A stretch of DNA of 64,000 nt from Paenibacillus terrigena DSM 21567 (lineage in GTDB: Bacteria; Bacillota; Bacilli; Paenibacillales; Paenibacillaceae), in NCBI RefSeq assembly GCF_000374845.1, contig NZ_KB895431.1, forward strand, positions 1 through 64,000, read 5' to 3'. Of the stretch, positions 17,021-26,100 are shown in pieces. The notes beneath the pieces were generated by a model, which worked only from the letters and a program-made list of their open reading frames with translations, did not search any database and was not told the origin of the DNA. Positions within the stretch are counted from its first letter, which is position 1; the number at the start of each line of letters is the position of its first letter. Made by a program: the position numbers and the translations under genes.

Positions 17021-17395
17021 TTAATTTTGCCCCTCCATCCATTTATAATAATCTATCTTTTCTTCAATCATCCTCAGGTTGTTTTTCAGTTCATTAATTT
17101 GAGCAAGAACGTTTCTTTGATGGGTTTACAACAGCTCTCGTCTTGCATTTATTGTAGATTCACCTTGACTTCGTAGATCAGAAAAACGCTTCATATCACT
17201 GACTTTCATTCCCGTTACCCGCAATCGGAGTAAAAAATGGATCCACAAGATATCAGACTCTGAGTACTGGCGATACCCACTTGTATCTCGATGGATCCCG
17301 TAAAGCAATCCAATTTTCTCGTAATAGCGCAATGTGTGAACAGTAAGCCCCGTCATTTCAGAAATTTGTTGAATTGTAAAAAATTTAGTTTCCAT
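17021..17395 (-). pseudogene. MerR-family regulator with premature stop
   Basis: The product starts METKFFTIQQISEMTGLTVH with the MerR helix-turn-helix and wing (YYEKIGLLYGIHRDTSGYRQ), the usual effector-linked helix following. An in-frame TAA at 17126-17128 truncates it at RRELL, but the same frame then continues for 34 codons (THQRNVLAQINELKNNLRMI...MEGQN) to a TAA at 17021. The continuation is the normal dimerisation coiled coil. The change can be explained by one base in the codon after RRELL. I start it at 17395 because a TATAAT-like box overlaps the upstream ATG at 17404. Confidence 0.75.
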
Positions 17396-17429
17396 AAATT
17401 TCATTATAGCACATCAAAAATAGGCATTG

Positions 17430-17449
17430 CTTTAGAGTGCACTCTAAAG
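17430..17449. promoter_or_regulatory. MerR operator in divergent promoter region
   Basis: CTTTAGAGTGCACTCTAAAG is a perfect 20-bp palindrome between TTGCTT (-35-like) and TAACAT (-10-like) elements 18 bp apart, reading towards the decarboxylase gene. MerR proteins bind such dyads inside elongated spacers and twist the promoter for activation. Confidence 0.75.
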
Positions 17450-17490
17450 TGTAACATTTAATTCAAGTTACTCACGAGGAGGAATAATAT

Positions 17491-17880
17491 ATGTCAAATG
17501 AACGTTATACACGTGGTTGGGAAAAATTAATGCAAATAGATGGTGAAGGAGGTAAACGTGTCATTGAATCGATGAGGGACATTGCTCCCGACCTGGGAAA
17601 GTACGTCGTTGAATTTGCATTTGGAGAGATATACTCAAGGGAAGTTCTTGATCTCAAACAACGTCAGCTAATAACGATCGCATCTCTTACAACACAAGGC
17701 GGATGCGAGCCACAGCTAAACGTGCATATCAACGCAGCTCTCAATGTAGGACTTTTACCGAATGAAGTAATTGAAGCGATTATGCATTGCATTCCCTATA
17801 CTGGGTTCCCAAGAGTTCTTAATGCCGTTTTTGTTGCCAAACAAATTTTTGAGAAACGGAATTTGAAAATTATGAATTAA
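17491..17880 (+). CDS. Carboxymuconolactone-decarboxylase-family protein
   Basis: A 129-residue all-helical protein like the gamma-carboxymuconolactone decarboxylase (PcaC) group: LKQRQLITIASLTTQGGCEP then LNVHINAALNVGLLPNEVIE and TGFPRVLNA. The AhpD CxxC redox pair is absent, so peroxidase activity is unlikely. Members act in protocatechuate degradation or have unknown roles. AGGAGG lies 8-9 nt upstream. It is divergent from the MerR gene across a perfect operator, the usual arrangement of a MerR-controlled target. Loss of the MerR C-terminus may leave it unregulated. Confidence 0.8.
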   Translation: MSNERYTRGWEKLMQIDGEGGKRVIESMRDIAPDLGKYVVEFAFGEIYSREVLDLKQRQLITIASLTTQGGCEPQLNVHINAALNVGLLPNEVIEAIMHCIPYTGFPRVLNAVFVAKQIFEKRNLKIMN

Positions 17881-17886
17881 AACAAC

Positions 17887-17977
17887 TAAACTGCCCGTTA
17901 GCGCAAATCGGCTGCCGATCTATGCCGGCAGCCGATTTTAGTTATTTATTAAGCTATCGTGTTCCGATAGCTTAATG
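17887..17977 (+). repeat. CCCGTTAG two-arm repeat, copy 9 (GGCTGCC subclass)
   Basis: Left arm aaactgcccgttagcgcaaa, hairpin ATCGGCTGCCGATC..., right arm aagctatcgtgttccgatag. It lies 6 bases after the decarboxylase stop and 7 bases before the GrpB stop, filling the gap between the two convergent genes. Confidence 0.85.
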
Positions 17978-17983
17978 GCGTTC

Positions 17984-18517
17984 TTATTTCTGATGATTGT
18001 TGTTCTCATCGCTTACTTTCTTTAAAATGATTTTCACGAATTCAGTCTTATCGTCAGCATATTTGTGCTTATTCTTGCTATTCTGTTTTACAAATTCCCG
18101 TTTAAGTTCTTCATATTGCATTCTCGCCACTTCGTTATTGCGTAAATAATCTCTAAATGACTATTGTTCAAGTAAATATCTATTTTCGCTCTCATACATG
18201 TGTATTTGGTGGGTTCTCGGTTCGCCTTTGTTAAAGTAATATCTATCTGGTAGGAGATCCGATCCTCTGTACGTGTATCCAAGTTGCTCTAAAGGGACCA
18301 CGCACTCCAAGCCAATCTCAAACGAAGGAATGACAATCGCAATGTCAAGAATCGGTTTTGAACTTAGATTTCTTACGGATGTACTCCCAATATGATGAAT
18401 GGATAATATTTCATTAAATAAAGCCTGATGTATTTTCTATTTTTCTAAGAGGAATTCTGTTTCCCACTCTACAGTCCAAGGGACTAAAAAAACTTCACCT
18501 TTTGGCAATCCAAGCAT
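17984..18517 (-). pseudogene. GrpB/UPF0157-family protein with two in-frame amber codons
   Basis: A single frame of 178 codons from ATG 18517 to TAA 17984 reads as a GrpB-type nucleotidyltransferase-like protein: VPWTVEWETEFLLEK, then IHHIGSTSVRNLSSKPILDI and RYYFNKGEPRTHQIHMYE, then SFRDYLRNNEVARMQYEELK. It is interrupted only by TAG at 18437-18439 (codon 27) and TAG at 18161-18163 (codon 119). No indel is needed. Two independent nonsense mutations are the simple explanation. Nothing nearby suggests amber recoding. Confidence 0.7.
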
Positions 18518-18577
18518 ATAGAATCACTCCAAATATCGATCTCATTTCTATCTATACGATTCGGCAACATGCTCAAC

Positions 18578-18650
18578 GATTCTGCCCGTTACTTCAATGA
18601 ACAAGAAGAACTGCATCGCTGCAAACTCCTCCACTATAGTGTCCCGTTAG
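18578..18650 (+). repeat. CCCGTTAG two-arm repeat, copy interrupted by IS1111-type element
   Basis: Left arm gattctgcccgttacttcaa, weak central hairpin, right arm cactatagtgtcccgttag ending at 18650. The IS begins at the next base. On the far side of the element, tttaatcac resembles the end of a right arm, so the copy was probably split within its last few bases. Confidence 0.75.
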
Positions 18651-18765
18651 CATTCCTGTAGATGGATTAATTTCGTCTTTGCAAAAAGAAAAGCGCCTCG
18701 GTACGATGGGAGTACGCAACGGGTCATAGCCCTTTAAATCCCATCATCCAGGAGGACGCTCTACT

Positions 18766-20036
18766 ATGAAGTTTAAGGCACAGGAGAAACAAAATCAACT
18801 CATTGAAAAGATTACCGCCAAGCACCTCGTCGTCGGGATCGACATCGCCCAGCAAACTCATGTAGCACGTGCGGTGAACTTTCGAGGAATCGCCATTGGG
18901 AATCCCCTTTCCTTTTCAAACGATGAAGAAGGATTACACTATCTCCTTCGGTGGGTGCAATCTCTACAAGCATCACACACTCTAACTAACGCCATTGTCG
19001 GGATGGAACCTACCGGTCACTACTGGCTTAACCTTTCCAAGTGGCTCTCGGATCACCAATTCGAAGTCGTTCTTGTCAATCCTCATCTCGTGAAAAAGAA
19101 CAAAGAAAACCGTGACAATACGCCTTCCAAGAGCGACAAAAAGGATGCACTTGTTATTGCAGATATGGTCAAAAACGGCTATTACTCTTTCATTCGCAGC
19201 ACGCCTGAGGCCTTTGAAGAGCTGCGTGTTTATCTCTCAAACCGCGACTCTGTCGTGACGAGACTCGTGAGTGCCTAAAAACCAAATCCATCGCTTTGTT
19301 GACATTGTTTTCCCCGAGTTGCGGCAGGTCTTTAAGAGCCTCATGTGCACCGGTTCGTTGGCCACTTCGTCTTTTTCCTACACCTGAAGAACTTCGAAAA
19401 CTACAGCCAAAAGAAATCATCGAAGGCTGGAAATCACTGATGAAGCGTCATTCTGGTGAGCGAAAAGCTCGAGCTCTTATCGCCCTTGCTAGTAGTTCTG
19501 TGGGTTCTAGACAAGCCACGAATGCCTACAAGCTTCACTTGAAGCAGTTACTCGATGAATACGACCTTGCTTGCCAGCAGCTAAGCATAGTAGAAGCGGA
19601 GATTATCGCCGTGTTAGATCGCATTCCTTTTGCTAAATCCATGCTTGCTGTCAAAGGGATTAGCGCCATTTCACTCGCTGGAATTCTTGGTGAAGCCGGC
19701 GATTTAAGCGGATTTGTTCATGGCAATGCTCTACTGCGGCATGCTGGCCTTAACCTCGCAGAAGCAAGCTCTGGGAAATGGACGGGTCAGATGAAGATTA
19801 GTAAACGTGGACGATCTCGCCTCCGCCGTTTCATCTTTATGATGGCCATGAGTTTAATTGCGAACAATCCGGAGTTCAAAGCGATCCATACGTACAATGT
19901 TCAAGTGAAAAAGATGAAGAAAATGAGGTCCCTGATGAAACTATGTGGTAAATTAGCTCGCATTCTCGTAGGGATGGCTCGTAGCAACGAGGCATACAAT
20001 CCTCATAAAACGATGCCAATTCAACTAGCAGCTTAA
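18766..20036 (+). pseudogene. IS1111-type transposase, two frameshifts
   Basis: Nearly identical to the intact transposase at 45005. Compared with it there is one extra C near 19275 (gtgcctaaaa against gtgctaaaa), which ends the first frame after VTRLVSA, and a 2-base deletion near 19363 (ggccacttcg against ggccacacttcg). The N-terminal DEDD domain (GIDIAQQTH, EPTGHYW, SDKKDA) and the C-terminal serine domain are thus in different frames. It cannot make a full protein but could be moved by the intact copy. Confidence 0.9.
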
Positions 20037-20406
20037 AGCTTAAGATAACCGTTTCGTCGTACGAATTTTGGCTTATTCGCAGGGTTTCAAAGAAAGCACG
20101 GAGTACCGGATACATTCAACCAAAGGGCACCGACCCGTACCGTTAGCAAGACCGGCCTCCACCCCTTGGACAGGCGTAACGAAGGAATGAGAGGGCAAAG
20201 ACCCGTTGAGACATGGGAGTGAGAACCTCCAGGGGCGGCGTGGAGAATGTGTGCAGCATATGGAAGAATATAGGGTTCTAACCTCCCCCTTTATTTCCTC
20301 GCGTCTTCATATTGTCCTGGTCTTCAACTAGCTTTCTCTAACTATCTTTCCGTATTTCAAGCAAGGGCGAAATCCTGCGAATAAGCGAGTATTCGTGAGA
20401 AAACTA
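20037..20406 (+). ncRNA. Candidate bridge-RNA region of IS1111-type element
   Basis: These 370 bases are nearly identical in copy 2 (46277-46613) and have no reading frame of note. CCGTTAGC at 20140-20147 equals the last bases of the insertion target, as expected for a target-binding guide. Location downstream of the transposase fits the IS1111 subgroup. RNA structure was not computed, so the guide assignment is inference. Confidence 0.45.
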
Positions 20407-20593
20407 CATCGTACCGAGGGAGTTTAATCACTTATTTTATTTAGTTATTCAAATGGACCGTCTATTGCCTTATCCTCAATCCACTTGCATGTTCACTTGC
20501 TACTGACATGGTGATGTCTCACCTTTGGCGAGATAAAGTCTGATGACCGACTCGAAGATCGCTTTTTTTACAGATCTAGTGTTGCATACTCCG

Positions 20594-21421
20594 TTAAGAC
20601 TTCACTGAATGTTGCATGCCTTTAATGAAATTGCGCTGCAGGGCAAAGAAAAGAAGCACCGTTGGCAACGAAGTCAATACGATCCCAGCCAGAAGAGTGG
20701 TGACACCGGACCTGAAATAAATCCCCTGCATAGTCGCTAGACCAGCCATAATCGGACGAATAGTTTCGGATCGAGTTAAGGTCATACCGAAAACTAAGTC
20801 ATTCCATATCCAAGTAAACTGAAAAAGGAACAATACGGATATTGGAGGCAACAGATACGGCCCGATAATTCGGATGAATATTTCAAAGCTGCGAAATCCA
20901 TCAAGCTGTGCAGCTTCCACAATTTCATAAGGAAGCGCTGCCATGTAATTACGAAGAAGAAAGACACAGAATGGTATAGCGATTGCTGTATAAAATAAAA
21001 GCATGCCTACAAAAGTATCATATAGACCCAGCTCTTGATAGCCCTTGAAAAGCGGAACCAAATACATTTGAAATGGGAAAATTGTACCACTATAGATCAG
21101 CAGAAACCAATAGAAGCCACCCTTCAATCTAAGTATAACAATTCCGAAGGCAGCCATCGCTGAAAGGATGATCGCTATCCCAGCACCGAGTACCCCATAG
21201 CTGAAACTGCTGAGGAGCCCTGACCCCAAACCACCCATTCGTATAGCTTCCATTATATTCTTACCTAATTGAAACGTAGTCGGAAAAGCCCAGATGTTAC
21301 CTTGGCTAAAATCCGTCAGTGATTTAGATGCATTCATGAGAACCAGGATGACAGGAAGTGCCCATAAAATCGCTAGTAGCCCTATTATGATATAAATAAT
21401 CCATTGTCCGAGACGCTTCAT
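20594..21421 (-). CDS. Sugar ABC transporter permease, MalG type
   Basis: A protein of about 275 residues with six predicted membrane helices and the EAA loop EIVEAAQLDGFRSFEIFIRI, which docks on the ATPase. It belongs to the carbohydrate uptake family 1 permeases. Start 21421 is supported by AAAGGAGG upstream. The longer frame to 21466 overlaps the preceding permease gene and is unlikely. It starts 5 bases after the MalF-type gene. The pair should work with a solute-binding protein. The candidate at 37449 is 15 kb away on the same strand, which suggests the locus was split by insertions. No ATPase gene is present, as is usual for these loci. Confidence 0.85.
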   Translation of the reverse strand: MKRLGQWIIYIIIGLLAILWALPVILVLMNASKSLTDFSQGNIWAFPTTFQLGKNIMEAIRMGGLGSGLLSSFSYGVLGAGIAIILSAMAAFGIVILRLKGGFYWFLLIYSGTIFPFQMYLVPLFKGYQELGLYDTFVGMLLFYTAIAIPFCVFLLRNYMAALPYEIVEAAQLDGFRSFEIFIRIIGPYLLPPISVLFLFQFTWIWNDLVFGMTLTRSETIRPIMAGLATMQGIYFRSGVTTLLAGIVLTSLPTVLLFFALQRNFIKGMQHSVKS

Positions 21422-21426
21422 GCCGA

Positions 21427-22293
21427 TCACCCCTCCTTTATAATTGTCTTCCGTAAATAGAACCACGATACGGCGATGGAAGCGATCGTTAGTACAATTG
21501 AAATTGCGGCACCTTGTCCAAAGTGGAATAGAACAAACGATTCACGGAACATCGTTACGGCCAGCGTTTCAGATGAACGGTACGGCCCCCCCATCGTCAT
21601 TACCCAAATGATGTCGAAAATTTTAAAACTGTTAACAAGAGACATCCCCATCACAACGATTGTGATCGGACTGAGCATTGGAAGCGTCACGCTCCAGAAT
21701 GTGCGGATTCGGTTTGCTCCGTCAATCGCGGCGGCTTCAAACGGCTCCTTAGGCAGTGCGCCAAGGCCGATCAGAAATAACAGCATGTTCGTTCCTGTCC
21801 CCTGCCACACAGAAGCGACGATCATCGAAAATGTATTTAGTGGCGGTGAAGTCAGCCAATCCCTGGTAAATGCCTCAAGACCTAACAGTGTTAACATGTA
21901 GTTGATACCCGTTTGTGAAAACAAAAATACCCAAATAACTCCAACTACTGTGAGAGACATCGCATAAGGTAAATAAAAAATATTTTTAAAAATACGCTGC
22001 CCCTTCAAATTTTGAAGCAGCACGCTGAACAACAGGCCAAAACCAACGGGTAAAATAAGTGAAGCAAATACCCAGATCAAAGTATTTTTTAAAGAGGTCA
22101 AATAGGTTGCATCTTGAAAGATCGCTAAGTAATTGGATAATCCTACCCATTTCGGTGCTGCCAATCCATTATAGTCAGTAAAGCTTAAGTAGATCGTATA
22201 TGCGATCGAAGTGATAAAAAATGCGATGATCAATAACGCGGCAGGAAGCGCATAAAGCAGAGCTTCTCCATTCTTTTTCCAATAAGCTATCAT
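21427..22293 (-). CDS. Sugar ABC transporter permease, MalF type
   Basis: A 288-residue inner-membrane permease with six helices starting LLYALPAALLIIAFFITSIA and the EAA motif EPFEAAAIDGANRIRTFWSV near residue 185. First gene of a two-permease operon. The usual upstream solute-binding gene is missing and is replaced by scrambled remnants of YesN and YesM genes (22365-22870). The substrate is inferred as a mannoside or mannose-rich glycan only from the neighbouring mannosidase. Confidence 0.85.
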   Translation of the reverse strand: MIAYWKKNGEALLYALPAALLIIAFFITSIAYTIYLSFTDYNGLAAPKWVGLSNYLAIFQDATYLTSLKNTLIWVFASLILPVGFGLLFSVLLQNLKGQRIFKNIFYLPYAMSLTVVGVIWVFLFSQTGINYMLTLLGLEAFTRDWLTSPPLNTFSMIVASVWQGTGTNMLLFLIGLGALPKEPFEAAAIDGANRIRTFWSVTLPMLSPITIVVMGMSLVNSFKIFDIIWVMTMGGPYRSSETLAVTMFRESFVLFHFGQGAAISIVLTIASIAVSWFYLRKTIIKEG

Positions 22294-22364
22294 TTTTATT
22301 AACCTCTCCTTTTGACTTCTGTGTCCTTATTATTAATTGTAAGGATTAGAAGGGACTCCAGGTA

Positions 22365-22725
22365 TAGAGGATCTATGGATTTCATGGAGTATTTATAGTA
22401 CTGCCTTGTTTCGATATTCCTGTGGCGACATCCCTGAATGTTATCGTTTATCAGCGTTGCTGAATCCCCCTTTGTGATTATCACAGGTTTTTCTCGTATT
22501 AAGCGCAGGTTAATAGCTCCCGAGCTACAGTATAACCGGTTCCTACACATAACAAAGACGTTGGCGGTGAGATTGCGATTGAACCCGACAGGTTAAGGTA
22601 GTGTGCGATATTATTACGAATCGCTATACATTTCTCTACGCATTCTTCAACCGTTAATGGCTCCTTAAACAGCATGACCAGCTGCGATTTCTCGTCATAA
22701 AAGCAAAGATGATATTCGAGTGTTT
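22365..22725 (-). pseudogene. YesN-type response regulator, decayed internal duplicate
   Basis: The first 60 bases match the extreme 3' end of the intact regulator gene (31700-31770: ggatttcatggagtatttat, cctgtggcgacatccc) and are joined directly to a stretch matching 32372-32670. The DNA encoding the AraC-type helix-turn-helix between these points is deleted. Identity to the intact gene is high, so the duplication is recent or was maintained for long. Confidence 0.75.
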
Positions 22726-22731
22726 CGTAAC

Positions 22732-22870
22732 CGAAACCACTTCAGGCTTAGAGAGGACATTTTGAACAGCAACATGGATTGGATGAACAAGGCTAGGTTA
22801 GCTCTGGGAGGGAGCATTCTGGAACCTCCTGTTAAGATTAAAGACGGACAAACTGTTTTTTGCCTCAATT
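22732..22870 (+). pseudogene. YesM-type sensor kinase fragment, inverted
   Basis: The plus strand matches the coding sense of the intact kinase around 34510-34645 (LNSNMDWMNKARLALGGSIL, then EPPVKIKDGQTVF). The intact gene is on the minus strand, and the adjoining YesN remnant keeps minus orientation, so this fragment has been inverted. No start or function is left. From 22870 to 23029 nothing is recognised. Confidence 0.75.
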
Positions 22871-23029
22871 CGTTTCCAGATGTACCGATTGGCAAATCGT
22901 TAGTTCGATTGAATATGCGCAACGATACACCTTAGGCATAGTGGATAAAATGCTGCTTGACGCAGCCCATAATGCCACTGCCATTGTTCCGTTCATTTCC
23001 CCTCAAAATTCCGAGAATCTATTCTATTA

Positions 23030-23071
23030 AAATCAAAAGGACAACCACTTAGAGCGATTGCCTTTTGATTT
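23030..23071. terminator. Terminator of the mannosidase gene
   Basis: The stem AAATCAAAAGG/CCTTTTGATTT lies 52 bases beyond the stop codon of the 2175-residue protein on the minus strand. Confidence 0.7.
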
Positions 23072-23122
23072 CATTTTGATACCTCTACCGTGCTTTCTCT
23101 GTTGTAAGTATATTTGTCTAGT

Positions 23123-26100
23123 TTAATCTGTGTCGAGTACTCTTCTGGCAACGATCGCAAGGTCTACAATGTCGATCTTGCCGTCGTTGTTGACGTCTGC
23201 CACTTTGGCGATATCCCAATTTGGATCCGTATTCTTCGTGCCATAGTACCTCGCAATAATCCCCAAATCGCCTACCGTAACTTTGCCGTCTCCATTCACA
23301 TCTCCTGTCTTACTAGTAATTACCGACGTTCTGAACGCATGCAGCGCTTCTCCCAATTCGATTGTGGCTTGATTGACTTGCTGCTGTGTAGCTGAGTTGT
23401 TAAGAGATACGGCTAATGCCGTGTCAATTGCCGCCTGCAGCACTGCTTTTGATCCAGCAGGATATTGGCCGATATGAACGCCTTCTGTTGCATTGTCATG
23501 TGCGCTTTGCGCATCACTGATCAATGCGTTAAGCGCAGATTTGTCGACTGCTGCTGCCAAAATTTGCACTTGATGAGCAGCGCTGTCCAGTTGTGTTTCA
23601 AGCCCGTTGCCGTTAGCGATAACTGCATTGAACGATATTGCCGACAATGCCGATGAACTAAGCGGTTTCGCCTTCCAATGCAGCTTGAGTACATCGCCGC
23701 CGGCGCTTAATGCGATTCCTTCGCCAAGACTTGCCACCAGGATTTGAATTTGACCCGGCTCTGCCTTTTGTTTCACGATGGCGACTCCGTCCGCGATAGA
23801 TTCGGCAGAAACAAATTCAACTTTATCCGGATCATACGAAACTTTAACATGCTGGGCATAGACACTATCGGTCACATTGTTCAATCCATAAGTGAGATCG
23901 AACGATTCCCCGGCACGGACGTTCTCCGGCCCTCCGATCGCCGCCGCAGTTTTTTCAACCGCTTCTCCGCGTGTAAATCGAACTTCACTAAGGCCATAAT
24001 ATACATCACCATAAGAACCTTGGCCTGCGACTGGATCTGCCGTAAGTTTGATAAAGCGGGCTTGTGTATTAAAGACCACCGATTTACCACCTACAAGGTT
24101 GGTTGCTGGCTGATTAGGGTTGCCCGTCGCTCTAGCAAAGGTATATGGATATGCCTTTCCTTCTTTCGAACCTGACCCCCTTAGTTCAGTCCATTGATCT
24201 TCTTCGTTAACCTTGTACTCAATCTTTACGTCTTTAAAGCCCCTGTCAATATTATTTTGCTGGTTAATATTCCAAATCCACATCTCGCCTACACTGCTGA
24301 CCTCTTCAAGATCGAACTCGATCCAAGCGTTCACGCCAGGGTTGATGTCTGTATGCCACATGGTTGCCGCATTACCATTATTATCATGGATATCATACAA
24401 GCTTTTCGTTCCACTCATACCGGAACTATTGATAATATTAATGGGGGGCTGCAAATTACTATAGGTACTTCCTGCTGTTACTTTTGCTACCGGCAACAGC
24501 TCTTTCTGCCCTGTGATCTGAACGGTGTATTCACCAGTTACTCTTGTTCCGTCACTAGCTGTGGCAATTACTTTTACGGTTCCATTACTACGTGCAAACA
24601 ACATTCCATTCTTATCGATGATAGCATCCTTCGTTTCATTTCCAGCTTCATCGGTCACTGACCATTGCACTTTGTTCTTCGTTGCGGTTTTCGGTTCAAC
24701 GTTTGCAGTCATTTGAAGGCTGCCTCCGCTAACCGTTATTTCATGTGCATTGTCCTGAGCGGAAACAACAATTTCCTCAACAGGAATGAAATCAATTAGT
24801 TCCATAGCTCGTGTAAAACGAAGTTCACTCAGTCCGTAATAGATATCTCCCCAAGAACCTACTCCAGGTTCAGGATGTGCAGTGATCCGAACATACCGCA
24901 CGTCCTTTCCTTCGAAGCTAACTGGACTATTTTTATCGTTATTTAAGTTGGTGGCTTTAGAACTAGTTTTACCATTTGCTGTTGCTAACTGGAATGGATA
25001 TCCGTCTACCACTACATCCTTAAACACCATACCCTTTGGAGGATTCAATTCACTCCAATGGATATCGTCAATGGAATATTCAATCTTGACATTTTTTAAT
25101 CCGCGTGAAGAGTTATTCGCTTGATTTATATTCCATATCCACATTTCGTCCAGTTGATAGACCTTGCCTAGATCAATCTTTGCCCATGCCTTATTGCCTG
25201 GATTACTATCTGTATGCCAAATAGTATTACTAGCTGTATCATGAGTATCCTGAAGCGAAGTCGTTCCTGACATACCGGAATTGTTTATCAGGTTAGCCGC
25301 CTTTTGACCGCCTGACTGAGGTGCCCATTCACTACCTACAGATGCTTGATTAGGCACAATAATAGGATCGTTAGCAGTGACTGTTAAAAAGTAGAACTTG
25401 GTCTGCCCATCTTTTTTCACCTCAATCGTAATCTTGTCGCCTTCCTCTTTAATCGGGATCAAGGTTTCTTTACCATTAGCTACCTCGATTCCATTCACAG
25501 TTATAACTGCATCTGCATCATCAGTAGTCGGAGTCACCTTAACACCCTCAAAACGCCCAAAGTTATCACCCATATTCAGGGAATAGACACTAAGTGCAGA
25601 GTCAAATTTAGGCGACAAGGTTCCCATAGATACTTCTAAATCAGACAATGTCACACCATTCGTAAATGCATTTGTTTTAACCGCATTGCTTTCCGCCACA
25701 TTGCCGCTTGTGTCTACTGCCTTGACTGTATAGGTATATTCGACTCCAGGTTTAGCTGTTCTATCACGGTATGAGCAAACATAGTTGTCATACATTCCAC
25801 CCAGCTTCACTCCATCACGATATACCTCATAATAATCGACCATGACATTGTCATGAACTGGTGTCCAGAATAAATCGATTTGATTTGTTCCCCGTGGTTG
25901 TGCAACTAAATTAGGTGTTCCAGGTACGGTAGTATCTACAATATCACCCGCATGAGGGGATACTGCTGCAGACGGTTTACCATTCGCTCCCGCTGCTGCT
26001 GCACGAACTTTATAATAGTAACTATCCTTTAATCCAACAGTAACTTGCGTGTCAAACCAAACGGTATCACGGGTGGTCTCTAGATAATTTCCGCGGCCGG

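Larger units (their letters stand above)
18651..20421 (+). mobile_element. IS110-family element, IS1111 type, copy 1 (complete ends, dead transposase)
   Basis: The element of about 1.77 kb has 13-bp subterminal inverted repeats CCTCGGTACGATG (18696-18708) and CATCGTACCGAGG (20407-20419), a feature of the IS1111 subgroup. A short 5' region precedes the transposase and about 370 noncoding bases follow it. In this subgroup the downstream region is expected to encode the guide (bridge) RNA. The ends are fixed by comparison with copy 2 on the left and by the inverted repeat on the right (uncertain by about 3 nt). No target duplication is seen. It sits in the right arm of a two-arm repeat. Confidence 0.85.

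Noticed and set aside
17984-18517. Amber codons in GrpB read as pyrrolysine or another recoded residue
   Set aside because: GrpB proteins do not use it, no pyl genes are visible, and the positions are not catalytic. Two nonsense mutations are simpler.
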